From Stemphylium vesicarium (taxonomy: Eukaryota > Ascomycota > Dothideomycetes > Pleosporales > Pleosporaceae), in the NCBI GenBank assembly GCA_004380135.1, contig QXCR01000108.1:37360-101359 (forward strand): DNA of 64,000 nucleotides, read 5' to 3'. The translations under genes and the position numbers were made by a program. Every line of letters begins with the position of its first letter. The stretch's first letter is position 1. Positions 11,387 to 24,496 of this stretch are shown one piece after another. The notes under the pieces are model-generated. The model was not told where the DNA came from, searched no databases, and saw only the letters and a list, made by a program, of their open reading frames with translations.

Positions 11387-13100
11387 TGCGAGACGTGTAC
11401 GATCAACGAATGCGCGTGGCTTGGTATGTAAAATAGACATACAACTATCCTTATCAGCAGACCCCGTGCAAATTAGTACTCGTTATATTGTCTACATTCC
11501 ATCTCCGCATCCTGTGACGTAACTTTCAGCCACACCTCTTCCATTCATCTCACGTGAAACAATAGTGGTTTCGTGTACGAACTCGCAACACAGTTAGCAC
11601 ACTCTTCCTCGCTTTTCCCTTGCTTACTATACCCCTTTTCGAGCAAGGCGATGTGAAGGTGATCCACTCAAGAGCAAGGAAGTGAGACAGCTGTCGAAAT
11701 CGTCGCTCAGCGCCTAAGCTATCTCCTTCTCCATCTTGAGACATACCACTAACAAAGATCAGACAGCGCATAAAACAGGGTGAGAAATTACGAGTACAAT
11801 TCACCCACGATGAAAATAGAGATAAAATTATCGAGAATGCTTGCTAGCTTCTTATTATGCTTAATATAATTTCTCTTTTAAGATGTTAGAGATCCGACAC
11901 ACAACACATTGCATCCTAGATTTACAACGGTTAAACAGATATCTAACCAGACTGATACATCATTAATACCCTAATAGCGGGTTCATTTAATCACTTTAAC
12001 CTAATACTTTACTCATAAGACGTGCTAGAAAACACTAATTACAAACCGCCTCCTATAGTATAAGATACAGCGGGACTAATAACGATACAGAGCTTAGCCC
12101 TGCGCGCGAAGACGTACTTTAATAAAAATATATAGGGGACACGTAAAAGAGATAAATGTTAACGAAATAAATAAAGTTAACTATAAGCACCGCGGTGAAA
12201 GAAATGCAAGAGACAAGTTTTGGATGCTATGCGACTAACTTGAACTTACTCAATCACGAAATTAGCCCGGAATAGAGGTAAGGATCACGCAGGGGCTGTT
12301 CGGTGTGTACGATGCACGTAATCTATATGCTGCGTGCTGAGGATGTATACGATGGCGGGGTTGCGATAGTTGGGGAAATCGAGTTTTGATGTAGACGTCA
12401 AGAAGGTGAAATAAGATGAAAAGCACGGTATTTGCCAAGGCAGGTGCGACATGCTGATTTTCAAGATTTTGAACTCTGCTAAGCATGAGATGAGTGTAAA
12501 CGACTGCTAGTCATGCCTAGTCTTCAGCGGTCTCCAAGTCTCAAGGTCGAGTTTGCGCTCGTAGAAACCCATACTCGGGCAAGGTTTCATCACCAAGAAC
12601 AATTCCACGATGAACACCACAAATACAATAAGCGCACCGCTCGCATGAAAATAAACACTTGAAGTCACAGTAGCCCACGTGACTAACACCCTCTCACCTC
12701 ACAAAAACCCATCTGCAAGGCTGTCCAACTCCCTCTCGTATATGCCTGCTCAATATCTGAGACAAAAAAACGGCTGCTGCGCATGCACGCCTCACCGAGG
12801 CACATTACATCTGCAATGCGCGGCTAAGCACCGCCCGAAAGTGTCAAAGCATGCAGAGCCGACCCGCGACGCACGTCAATTACTCGGCAGGCAGGCAGGC
12901 AGGCCCTTTGAACAAGAACAACGAGGGAGGCGCCTGCCTGTCCAAGTTTCAAGGGCGAGCAAGCAAGGCAAGATCGCGGTGTAAATTTTTTTGTCTCTGC
13001 GACAACTGTTTGATCTACATCATGTGTTCGCAGGAAATGAGTAGTTTGGGGGCGGGCAAAAAACAACGCTTGGTTTACCCGTAGTTCGCATTTCCAGAGC
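11387..13100. other. Gene-free, partly AT-rich interval
   Basis: About 11800-12250 is markedly AT- and TpA-rich compared with its surroundings, as expected for an old RIP-mutated repeat, but no transposon motif is readable. A GGCA tetranucleotide run occurs at about 12886-12903. Short ORFs here lack ATG starts or protein-like composition. Confidence 0.5.
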
Positions 13101-16100
13101 AATGCGTTGTTTCAGGGTTTAGCCTTGGTTCGATGTGATGATTCGGAGTGGGTATCTTTTTCGGGAACCGACAAAGAATTAGCCGGTCGGTTCACGATGA
13201 CAGTTTTTCCAAGGTAGTGATGGAAAGAAAGAACGTACGGCAAAAGCCGAAGACTTCTTAGAGTCATCGACCGAACCCCCCCCCCCGCGCGAACACCAGA
13301 TGGAACTGTCAACAGTGATGCTTTTTGCATGTCAACAGGTTTATCTTTAGTATCAAACAAATCTGGTCTGGGACCGATGCATCGAGAAGCACGTCTTGCT
13401 TGCCCTTTCGTGGCAGAACCAGTCAAGAAGTCGGTGATTGACATCCGACGAGCGCCGTGGTGATGCGGGGTCGATGTACGAAGACGTAAGTCATGGTGCT
13501 GGTAGGGCTTCTAGTCGCAAAGCCGACGGACGTTCTCCAAGCTGATGCGATGTTTAGTACGGCGCTATGGCGCTTGCATGTACCATGGTTCGCAGAATGC
13601 GAACGCAGCCACTCAAACAACTAGGACGACAGCATCTTCGCATCACGGAAATGCGCTAAGTGACCGTTGACCTCGACACGTACCAGGCGCGACCTCTCTC
13701 GGCCCGCAATGCATGCAGAGATTTTCATAATAGATCAGCTCATCTTTCCAGCCACCCCAGCGTGGGCCGGGATGGCTGGTCGAGCACTTTTGTTCCTCGG
13801 TATGCTCGGATAGAGTTGGAGAAGCCGGAGGATCTCGAGAACGGACCACTGTTGACGCGTGGCTAGCGATTAGTATGAATTTTGCTTGCAAGTAGTGCGG
13901 GCCTGGGTGGGATTGTTTGTTCAATTTGGTGGCTAGTCCGGTCGCATAGCCACGGATGAAAGAACCCACCGAAGCTAACTTGGCATGAGCCTTTTTTCTT
14001 TGCTCGTATACCAAAGCATGCGACCCAGCGACCGGCTAGTCTAGACTACACATTCAAGTAGGCTAGAAAGCTATCATCGAGAAAAGAGCGGATGCTAGCA
14101 GGGCGCAAGATAGCCGATCTGACGGAGAGGCTCGGAAGACACGTCTCGAGATGCCATACAATGGCTTGTAGTGAGATGTGTTAAGTTTGAGCATGCTCTA
14201 AGCGATTCATACGATTTATTCAGCCGCCCGCTACCAAGGACTCGGGTGAAAATATTTGCATCCTTTACCGGGCCGAGGGATGTTGCTGAGACGTGGTGTG
14301 GGTGGCATGTCACTGAAAGATAGCGCAATAGCGGTTCCGCGCGTAGAGAGTCGTTGCTCAACCGGCGGAAGTGCGTGTTTGGATAAAGATGAGCGTGTAG
14401 ATCAATCTACGGCCATGGCTGTTACCGACATAGAAAACTCAGCCGTGCGAATCTGCTGCATAGAGCCGCTTTCCGTCGTCGCGTACCGGGTCGATATGTC
14501 CGAACTGCTGGGTTTGACGGGCGATGCCTTCCTGGCAGGCAAAATGTGCGGCAGGCTGAATGCGCGCATGGGAGCCCATATCAGCGCATGCATAATTGCG
14601 CTGAGGCCTCCCTTAGAACACATGTTCTTGAAGCAAAGGCCCCATCTGAGGATGGAGCGCAAGCTTGAGTTGCTAGATGACAGGAATATGCCTCAGCCAC
14701 AAGTGGTAAAAGTAGGGTTCGATGATAGTAATGTCGCTTGGCACCATCGGCCAGGCTGCAGTGTACCCTGTAGCCGTGGCGGGACGCGAGAGTGACGCAC
14801 ATAAAGTATGTCGTGCGGATCATGCGAGGCCTTGACGACAAGCGGCTCTGCTGCTGGTGCGCGAAGGCAGGCTGCTTTTTTGGCAGCCGTTGCGATGCTG
14901 CATTGTGACGGACGGAAGTCGACAGCTGTCGCCAGCAAGCTTGCGCTGACGCAAGTGAGAAGGCCAGCGTGTTGCTGTCGGTACTTTTGACCATGTCACA
15001 GCGCCCAGAGGGTGGGCGCAGCGGGGCAGCATTTGGAGCAGCAGACCCTGGGCGGCTATCAAACGCACAAATTGCTTCTAGCCTACCTTTGACGATGAGA
15101 GGGTCAAGAATAGAAGAGCGGTGAAGGCGGTGGCTACGTCTTGGATCGAGCATGGCGATTGCCGGCAAAACGGATAGTCGCTTCCAGCGAACAATGAACC
15201 CCTCACTTGGACTGTCTATTTGTTGAACTTTGTTGAGGGCTTCGAAGAGCATCTGGAGTGCAGGCGGAAGGGCGCTAGAGAATGCTGCATGCTGCAACAA
15301 GCGAGTCGTCCACAGGGCATGACAAGGAAGTGGGGTGGTGGGGCGGCGACCCATGAATGCGAGACCGGTGAGAGCAGGCTGGCGGGCTAATCATGCCACC
15401 GCCTCGCACTCCACCAGCTGCAAGGAGCGGTCGTGGCTTGCTTGCTCCGTCGATATCCCGATAACGGCTCTACTGGCTCACTGGCTCACTGGCTCCTGAC
15501 GTGGCCGCCCGTGATTGGCAGCCCGACGCCTATCTGAACGCTCCAGCGAGCATGGGATGCTGATCAGTGTGGCCGCTGGAGCTCGACAACGGCGGCAGAC
15601 TGCGAAAAAGACCATGACGACGTGCGTGCCAGAGGTATCCATAGCGGCTGCTCTGCTCTGCACTTGTGCGTTATCGTGCGCAGACGCGAGGGTGCCGGTG
15701 CGACGGCATGTGAAAGACGGCTCTCCCAGCAGTTTGATCGGGGCCATGATCGGATGCTAGTCGAGGGAGGGGTATCTTCTTGGCTGACACCACGCAGGGA
15801 TACCCTATATCACACGCATATGCAGGTGCGGCTCGCTGCAGATGAGCTCTGGCCAATGAGCGCTGCATCGCGGGATTGCCTCACGCTGCAGGAACCTTCG
15901 TACAGGCGTTCGAGAGGCACTCGCTCGTCGTGTTCCGTGTGTGGTGGTCGTGGCCGCCACCCGGCCTCAGCATCTCTTCTCCATGCTGCACCGTTTGGTG
16001 AGCAGCCGCTATGCAAGGGACTGTGTGCACGTCGATGCCATCCTCGGAGCCACACAGGGCCGAATTTGCCTACGGGATCCGAGCCCAGATTGCGCTTTAT

Positions 16101-19100
16101 TGCCAGTTGGACAAGAATGGACACAGACCCCACTGCGTCGCCACTACACGAGAACACGATGCTCGCGGAGGAGCAAAGGCTGATACACCAGGAGTCGCCC
16201 TTTGCATGAACCCTGTCAGATGCTATTCTCAATCCCATCGCTCGCCGTCATGTGCGTGGGCGGCTGCAATGACCTGACTCTGACCCATCGCCATCGGTCA
16301 AGTGCGAGCGTCCCCTTCCCCAGCCCTCGTCGTGGTCAGCAACGTAGTAAATAGAGACGAGACGAGACGAGACGGGCGCGGGCCTTTCTCCACGATCCGC
16401 TCCCACATCGCGCCCGCTGCACTGCACTGCACGTTTATTTCCACCTGTGCATATCTGCTAGACACGGTAGTCCACGAGGCCACGGTGCGACTGCGCCCCA
16501 AGTAAAGGGATGGTCCGCCCAGCTCCTTGACCGCACACTTGCACACAGTGATACGACGCGGGTCGCTTGAGAGTCTCGTCATACCTCTTGCCTCTGGCCC
16601 ATCTTCACCGACTAGCACCTGTACCACCGGACTGTAATCGAGTTCCTGGCATCGTCTCTCCACTCTGGGTTTAGCATCAACTGATGATGCCATCTGCTCC
16701 GCCCACCCTCATCTGATACCGTCAGTCGTGGCACCGATGGGCGAGAATGTTGCTCTCGACCAAACTTTAGGCCACATGTTGCAAGATAACCTAGGCGGAG
16801 CATTGGCTGTGAGCGCACCACAGTCAACTCCGCGGCTAGCAGGGGCACCAGACGGATGCGAACACTTGGTTTGGCGCCTGAGGCGATGGCCTGGGCTGGA
16901 GAGGTGCCAGCTGTCAAGTGCATGGCTTGCCTCTTGTTCCAGAGTCGAGGCTGTCACCGTTCGCATGGTCGAGACAGGGATCGAGGCGGACTCTCCCGTG
17001 CGCCGTGCTGCGAGTCCCGTGACGCAGTGACATCCAAGGGCTTCCTTCGCCTCTGCTGTCTGCGCATTTGCGGCCGTCGTGGCGCCTCGCCGTATTGCGT
17101 GTTTCTGAGCCCATGTTTCAGCTGGCCGAAAGGAATGCCCTGGTGATACTGCACTACGCCCAGTCCAAGGTACCGGGCTCACCCATCCCGACTGCGAGAC
17201 ACGGCCATGAATATTGAGTTGCACTCTGGTGTGCGTGGTGCGGGTGGCTGTTGAGGGCGAAGTAAGAAAGCGTGACCGAGGCTTGGCCTGGCCGCCTCGG
17301 GCTAGCGTCGCCAGCGCATCTACTCACCGCAACTAGCACGCACCCTATCAAACCTTGCGGCGTCCACATCCAACCTCAAGCCCGTGTTACAATCAGCACG
17401 TTTGTCAATCGACTTCATTGTGCATGGCTTTCAACATCAAGCGCAAGTGGGGATGGGCGCCGCCCGCGGCGCTCCAGTTCTCTAGGTGTGGCTCGCCTGT
17501 GGCCTTTTGGTTGCCATCCATGGCTGACATGACATGGCTGTCGTACACTCTCGAGTCTCCACGTTGCACATGCTTCACATGCTCGCTCCATGTCTTGCAT
17601 GCTCAACCCGTCAACTGGATGCCCTCGTGGGGAGCAGATAGACGCTGGTCTCAGGCTTTCACTGCTCCGTCGACGTCGTTGACTACCCGGCCAATCACGC
17701 TTCGTCTGACCACTCCCCAGCGAGCGCTGGCTGGCTAGCTTGCACGGCCTACCGTCCGTCTATCCCGTTCACTCTCGGGCGCATCCCTGCGACTGCTGGA
17801 TGGGTTCCATTTAGCCTGTGCTGGGAATTCCATCCATCTACGGACGGTATCAGGGTATTCACAATTGCTTCTGGCCAGGTCGCTCGCTTTCACACGTCCT
17901 GCCCGAAGCATCGAGTCCCGTTGTGAAAGCGGAAAGGGTGACGGTCATCATCAGCAGAGCTGGGCGTGTCGCGGCAGTTGAGCCTGTTTCAGAACAAATG
18001 TGGCTGCCCGGCAGTGCTGCCAGATTACCTCTGCTTTTTCGTCTCATTGCTCGCTTTCCAAGCGTCCCGCTCTGACTCGCAGCGGTGCAAATCATCGCGC
18101 CTGCCGGGCCACTCAGCACCGACAGCCGACAGTGTGATGTGGTCCCAAACGTTGGAGCAGCGCCCTTCCGATCGCTTGTTGGGATGTCGTCTTTGGCCTG
18201 CGCTCCGCAATGTTACGGTCCGGCGCAGCTTAGTCAAAGCCCACTGTTCCAACGACTGTTCCCTATCAATTCCCTTGGTTTGCCCGCGCTGCGCGTCAAA
18301 TATCTCCGGCCATTGTCAGTGGCCCCATCCATTCAGCCGTGTTATCCCCATCGGGAGCCCAGCCGATGCCTCAGGAAGCGGCACACTCGTAAAAAAAAGT
18401 AGGCGCCCGCTAACTTTGGAGCGCGCTACCCTTGCCCATGGTCTCGCCAGTGACAGCGTGATGGGAGAGAGAGCTTGGAGCGAGAGGACGGGGATAGCAA
18501 GACATGTCCTCCCCAATGTCACTCGATTCTGCGGAGAGCAGCGAACTCACAAGATCGACTGATCTGCTGTACGTGGGATCTGTCGTGCCCGCAGTTCTTT
18601 CTTTCGTCAGGGTGGTGGCTGGTAGAGTCCTACGCTCGCTTGGGTGCATAGTCTGTCGCGGTATAACCTGGCAGCCCTGTCCCTGCCAGCATTGTCTCCA
18701 TCCAGCGCCCTTGTCAACCGCACCGTCGGCGGATCAGCCCAGTCAGCATGCTCCATGATGGAGTCTGTGCGTCTTGAGCGAAACGGCCTGCCTTTCACGG
18801 GATTCTTGCTTGCGGGTCCAGGCTGGTGCGCCAGCCGGGCCACCCCCATGCCATCGTGCGCTCACACTCCCCACCAAGCCCGATGTGAATTTAGATTGTG
18901 TGCTCGCGGCGGCTCGTGTGTGTGCTGCACTGAGTCCCCAGAAGATCTCCACCACCCGTCCTAGGTACAGTACAGAGCCTGCATCTTTCCACGCACCGGT
19001 CTCTGTCTTCACGCGCTGCCGCGGCTTCATCTCAACTGCATTGCCAGCTCCTGAGCCGCCGCTTCTGCAAATTCGCGCCGGCCCGTCGACGCAGCTACAG

Positions 19101-20104
19101 CTTGCCTCTACGGAACAACTTGCCAGCGACGCCCACAGCGCACTGACACAATAGAAGCATTGGACACGCCGCCTGTAAAGAAAGCGGCCACTCCGATCAG
19201 ACTGCTGTGCGGGGCGTGCGTTGCTCGCCTGTCTCGGTCTGCCCTCTTAGCTGCGGCCTGCCTGCTGTCGAGCGCTGCAGAGAATCCTGCAGCATCGCCG
19301 AAGAGAACGACTTCCTTCTCCACATCCAGCAAACATCCAGCGTCGTTGTTGTTTCGCGCTCTTCGCGTTCGTTCGTTGAAGAATTAGTGAGTGAACCCTT
19401 TATCCCGCCCTTCACTACTGTCTCGAGTGCTGCCAGCCGGACTCGCCGCCTGCGTTTCCCGTGCTCTCGCCTATCTGTCGCCTTGTCTGGTTGGTCCAGC
19501 ACTAGCATCAAAGTCACATCCCAACCACCTCCGCCTCTAAACCTCCGCCTCCCCACCGCAGTCTGCGAAGAAGCCTCTAGCTGGCTTTCCTGTTCACCTC
19601 TCATAGACTGACGACAGCCCTTCACCATAACGTCCTTGCATCTTCTTTCGTCTACGAGCGAGTACTGACGCGTGGTTCGCGTAGTCCTTTCTTGCAGCTA
19701 CAGCGCCTATCAATATCGATACAGCTCGGCCCGCATTAACGAAGCGCGACGACATTACGACTATTTACGACAACCTTGCACCTCTCGACCCTCCAGCACA
19801 TGTTCAAGCCCTTCGCAGACATCCTCAGCTATTCTTCCAGGCCGGCATTCGTCAATTCGTACCATTGCGTATTTTGAAACGAGCGCCAAAAGCATTGTCG
19901 ACTACTACCAGCTCTTCCTAGCTTCACGACTGCAACGACGTAACGACTAGCTTTTTGAGATCCCAGCATTGTTTGCAGCGTTCGAATTCATTCAGCAGCC
20001 TCTCTTGCGCGCACCGTTTTTCGTCGCGTCTGCCCGCAGCCAAACCGTCTCGGTCAGTATCTCCATTCACTTTCCTCCACCACCACCACTGTCCTCTGTC
20101 CGCC
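13101..20104. other. Long GC-rich, gene-poor region upstream of stuA
   Basis: About 7 kb of ordinary or high GC with only short, overlapping ORFs on both strands and no recognisable domain. It holds small repeats: a C run at 13276-13286, CTGGCTCA units near 15475-15495 and GACGA units near 16357-16375. From about 19.2 kb the + strand becomes pyrimidine-rich, which fits a long transcript leader. It most likely acts as an extended promoter and 5' leader for stuA, or hides non-coding transcripts. Confidence 0.5.
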
Positions 20105-20846
20105 ATGCCTCTGGATCTGCTGTTCAAGTTGGACTTGTTTGCACCGCCCTCTCCCTGCGTGTCGTTGGTCCCTGCTGCCATCAACCGATTGACCTCACAC
20201 TTCGGGAGCAAACAACTAACTTGCGGTGAAGATCATTCGCTCTGTCAACCTTCCCGCGACAAGCTATAACACCAGCGAGTTATCGTCCTACCCGACCCTT
20301 GCCCAGATTCTGCAACCTACTGTCGTGAACGTCGACCGCTTGCTCCTCCACACGCATACGCTCGGCTATCTAGGCGACTGACTCGAGGATCTTCGCGAAG
20401 AACTTCTCGACGTCTGACACGAAGGAAGACACAATCGAAACCACGTCAATACCGTAAAGCTGGAGCTCCCATCGATCTCGTCGGTCCACGCCCGCGGCCC
20501 CGTCGACACTTGGTATCAATCCCATTACACACCCAAGCCTGCCGTGTCCAGCGAACGTCTACCAGCTTTACCTCAGATCCAGTCGCATCCCGGCACATCG
20601 TCGGAATCCTCCTCACCCAGAGGCAATTCTATCAGTTCTAGTTCTGTGGGTGGTGGAAGTGCTAGCTCCAACACGTCGTACACGGCCTCAGTCAACGGAC
20701 ACACCACGGGCTTCAAGACGCCTTCACCTGGGCACACTCCTCAATCTCTCAACCGGGATTCGCACACTTTGAACGCGCAGTCTGTACAAAGCTCCCCGTT
20801 CGGCACTCAGGACGGATACGGCTTTGCTCCTGGAGGATACAACAGC
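20105..20846 (+). promoter_or_regulatory. stuA leader with uORF and ATG-less in-frame extension
   Basis: A 54-codon ATG-initiated ORF (20105-20269) lies in the leader. Separately, the StuA frame is open without any ATG from 20418 to the canonical ATG at 20847. It reads as a Ser/Pro/Gly-rich, StuA-like sequence with elements such as SSERLPALPQIQ and TPSPGHTPQSLN. In Aspergillus, stuA is known to have two transcripts with different leaders and upstream mini-ORFs. A similar arrangement here is inference. Confidence 0.5.
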
Positions 20847-22931
20847 ATGAACCAGATGCAATCGTATGCTGACGTGCATCAATCCCACATGGCTACCGCT
20901 ACTCACGCCCCAGCTTCGGGCCCTCCATCAGGGCTTTCGCACTACACCTACCCCCCACAGTCCTCAATGATGCAGCCTCAACATCAGTACGGACAAGCAC
21001 CACCCGGATACCCTTCATATGGCTACCCTGGCGGAGTCCCTTCGCAGATCCCGGCGTCTTCCTCTATGAACCCGGCGATGGTACCCTCAACCCTTCAGCT
21101 ACCAGGTAAGTCACCTCTACCCGTCAGAATCGCAGAACTAACGTATCTAGCCATGTCATCTGGCGCTCCTGCCTCATCGCTTCCAGGTTCCCAGAGCTAT
21201 CAGCCTCAGACTTTTGATCACACTGGCCAGGTCGCTCCACCAGGCATGAAGCCGCGTGTGACTGCCACTCTCTGGGAGGACGAAGGCAGCCTTTGCTTTC
21301 AGGTTGAGGCCAAGGGTGTCTGCGTCGCGCGTCGTGAGGGTGAGTGAATATGACTGTTTATTATAGAAACCTATCAACTGACACGACTTAGATAACCACA
21401 TGATCAACGGAACCAAGCTCCTGAACGTCGCTGGTATGACACGAGGTCGCCGAGACGGTATCCTCAAGAGCGAGAAGACACGTCACGTGGTCAAGATCGG
21501 CCCAATGCACCTCAAGGGTGTCTGGTTAGTCTCCCGTTTTTTGATACCTTTGACACAAAACTGACAAGACCCAGGATTCCTTTCGAGCGAGCCCTCGAAT
21601 TTGCCAACAAAGAGAAGATTACAGAGCAGCTCTACCCTCTGTTTGTCCATGACATCGGAGCACTGCTCTATCATCCGTCGAATCAGACGAGGTCAAGTGT
21701 AGGGAGCGCTGCCATGGCTGCTGTTGACCGCAACCGAAGACCTGACCCTATGCAGACTCACCAGCGATACCTCTCCGGTCCAGCGGCGTCACAACCTCCA
21801 TCGCTCCATCACCATCACTCGATGAGCAACCCCATCGGCGCTGCCATTTCCCAGCCCCCGCACGCCATTCAACCTCATCCCTCTTCAGGTCGTCCAGGAA
21901 TCGACCGGGCTCACACTTTCCCCACTCCTCCGACAAGTGCTTCAAGCATCATGGGCATGGGAAACCAAGGAAGCTCTTACGAGTGGAACGGTAACAACGT
22001 CCAGAACCCTCAGGGCGGCCAGCCACTATCCATCGACACAGGGTTGAGCAACACGCGCTCTGTTCCCACGACACCAGCGAGCACCCCTCCTGGCGCTGTC
22101 CAACAGGGCATGTCTTATGGTTCTGGTCAGAGCTTTGATGGCTCCAGGCCTCTGTATTCGGGAGCCCCATCTCAGCCCGGCCAGTATGCCCAAGGGCAGC
22201 CAATGATGGGTTACCGTCAAGACGGCGCCTACCCGAAGACGGAGATGGCGCCACCAACTCGTATTAACGATGTTCCAGATGAGGGTGAAGTCAAGCAGCC
22301 AGATGGCATGATGCCCCAAGGTCACGAGCAGGTCGCCCCGCCTTCAGCGGGGGCCGAAAGCCAACATGACCACAGCAACGAGTACACACACTCCAACGCA
22401 CCTTACAACGGCAACCGTGGCCCTTACGGATACACGCCCAACGGTCCTCCTGGTGCTATGCATCCCGACCATGCCCACCTCTCACCGGAGATGACAGGAT
22501 CACCCCACCAAAACGGCTCCGGGCGTGCTACACCCCGCTCCGCTACCGGAGGCCAGCCGCAATGGAACTCGGGCTACCCGACTCCGCAGCGTCAGGCACC
22601 ACCATCTAGCAATCTTTACAACGTGATGAGCGACCCTCGTGGTGCACCCAATGGCAACACAGCTCATGACGCCTACCCAGGCCCTGGCGCCGTACCACAG
22701 TATGCTACCCAAGGATATGCTCCCACCAACGGTGTAAACAACTCGGGTAAACGTGGTCGCGATGATGAAGATGAAGACCCCTACCGGCCCGACAGCGTCC
22801 AAGGAGACGACATGAGCGGCCTCAAGAGGCGCAAGACCATGGAAGGCGGCGCTGTAGGTGGCCCTTACGCTGACCCAACGCCTGGACTACAGCGCGCACA
22901 CACCATGACAGCTCAACGTGCTAGACGGTAA
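20847..22931 (+). CDS. stuA: APSES-domain developmental regulator StuA
   Basis: Nuclear bHLH-like APSES transcription factor that governs conidiation, hyphal growth and effector or secondary-metabolite genes in related fungi. Exons: 20847-21105, 21151-21339, 21392-21524, 21575-22931; introns of 45, 52 and 50 nt. The protein is 645 aa. The start MNQMQSYADVHQSH matches the usual StuA N-terminus. The APSES domain, about residues 120-235, contains the invariant runs RVTATLWEDEGSLCFQVEAK, CVARREDNHMINGTKLLNV, MTRGRRDGILKSEK and MHLKGVWIPFERALEFANK. The long Pro/Gln/Ser-rich tail keeps DRAHTFPTPPTSASS and QPLSIDTGLSN. A basic NLS-like GKRGRDDEDED...LKRRKT lies near the C-terminus. No truncation is seen. 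Confidence 0.97.
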
Positions 22932-24496
22932 ACGAAGACTTTGCACATTATACGGGTGGCCAGTTGCCGTTTCATGGACTAGAAGGCGGATCAGCCTCAA
23001 TATTCAGCGATTTCGCGGCATCAAGCGAGCGGTCTTTTCAGAAGCATCACAACATCCTACTACGACATTCTCACCGGGCGTCTCTTCAACCAAAACGATA
23101 CGGTTCGAGATTGCGTGCAAACAGCAAACTTCGCTCTCTTAAATTTCCTTGTGTCTATATTTCCTTCTAGTTTTGTCTCTTGTCTACATTTCTGCACTTC
23201 TCGGCATTCACGACTTTGACGACCATTTGCTTCGCGGAACAGCAGTTCCAACACACCATGTCTCGGGGGCCAATCCTCGGAACATACGACTTTTGCATGC
23301 GACATGTGCACATGCGGGTCTTGTACATTCTATAGCCGCAGCGTTTCCTTTTTGGACAGTTTGGGAGGGTACGGGGAGCTCACGAAAGACTTGCGCATTG
23401 CCACGTCAGTACTCCTCTCGCTCGACATACGCCAATTCCACCACCGTTAATACCGAACACATGTACGTGGCAATGCGACCAAGGACGTGAGTAATACACC
23501 CTCGTCATCCTCTTCTGCTTCAAGACGGACGGTACGCCATGTTTGACGAAAATGCGGGCGCACACGAATCTGATGGATGTTCACGCAATGATGATGTTTA
23601 TTTGGCTCAGGCCATTCACTGAGAAAGTTTTGACGGCTTGTTGTTTTGTAGCTAGATGGGACGGATAGGGCTGCCATTTGCATATGGGTTGCCGTCGGAC
23701 CATGTTTGGATATTTTGGTGGAAGATGGGGGAGGGTACGGCTTTAGTGTTTATTTTGTTCAACGAGCCGGCGACATGGACCTTATGACGTTAATGAGGGA
23801 ATCAAAAGCTCTTTTTTTCCACTGATCAACTGCCTTCCTGACCTTCCCGTTGCGGTGCGGTATTTTTTTGGCGTCTTCTGTTTGTGACGTTCACTGCACA
23901 AGTCTTGGAAACATATTTTGAAGTTGTGCACAAAAGCATAAGCGGCTTCCTGGGCATTATTCACTGTCGGCAAGGCGGATGGCAGGCTTGCACCATGACA
24001 CAGGGTCGAGTGCGTATTCGGGCTGTTCGCACGTATACACCTGGGGCACTAAGGCGTGGCTCTAGTGGCCAGTGAGGTGGCAATGGACACCGCTTCAGAG
24101 GCTAGGGACCCATGGGGCATGTTGGGCATCGGAGCCCAAAGGATTTCTGTGAAGCACTGAAGGAAGTGATTGCGCGTCTGGAGGATCAGCAGGCTTCTAT
24201 ATGGGCGTAAGCTGTACAAAGCATGCGAGTAGAAGAGGTGTAGCAGTGATGGCGGCCTAATGCAGGGCGGCTCATGTGACTGTGTACGTAATCCGGGAGC
24301 AGGTTGCGATGGATTGCCCCTCGAAGGCTTCGGCTTGGCAGTCGCCCCACGTCGTCATCGGGTAAGCAAAACAAGAGGCACTCGGTGATCGAACGCGCAA
24401 CGAGGCTGAGCCAGGCAACTACATTGCCGCCCAGTGATATTCTTTTCTTCCGCTCCCCAACTTCGACGCTGATTTGTTCCTCTGTACATCGTCAAC
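22932..24496. other. Intergenic, stuA 3' side to fimbrin promoter
   Basis: About 1.6 kb without a supported gene. The first several hundred bases are T-rich and fit a long stuA 3' UTR. The part next to 24497 should hold the fimbrin promoter. Confidence 0.5.

Noticed and set aside
12507..12689. Minus-strand ORF with one hydrophobic stretch
   Set aside because: Starts at GTG, too short, no neighbouring exon found.
14581..15354. 257-codon ATG ORF on the minus strand
   Set aside because: Overlapped by comparable ORFs on the other strand, composition follows local GC, no domain or splice-extended partner.
15622..16209. 195-codon plus-strand ORF
   Set aside because: Overlapping ORFs in both orientations of similar length; looks like chance in GC-rich DNA.
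19207..19611. 134-codon plus-strand ORF upstream of stuA
   Set aside because: Non-ATG start, Ser/Arg-rich translation of a pyrimidine-rich leader, no recognisable family.
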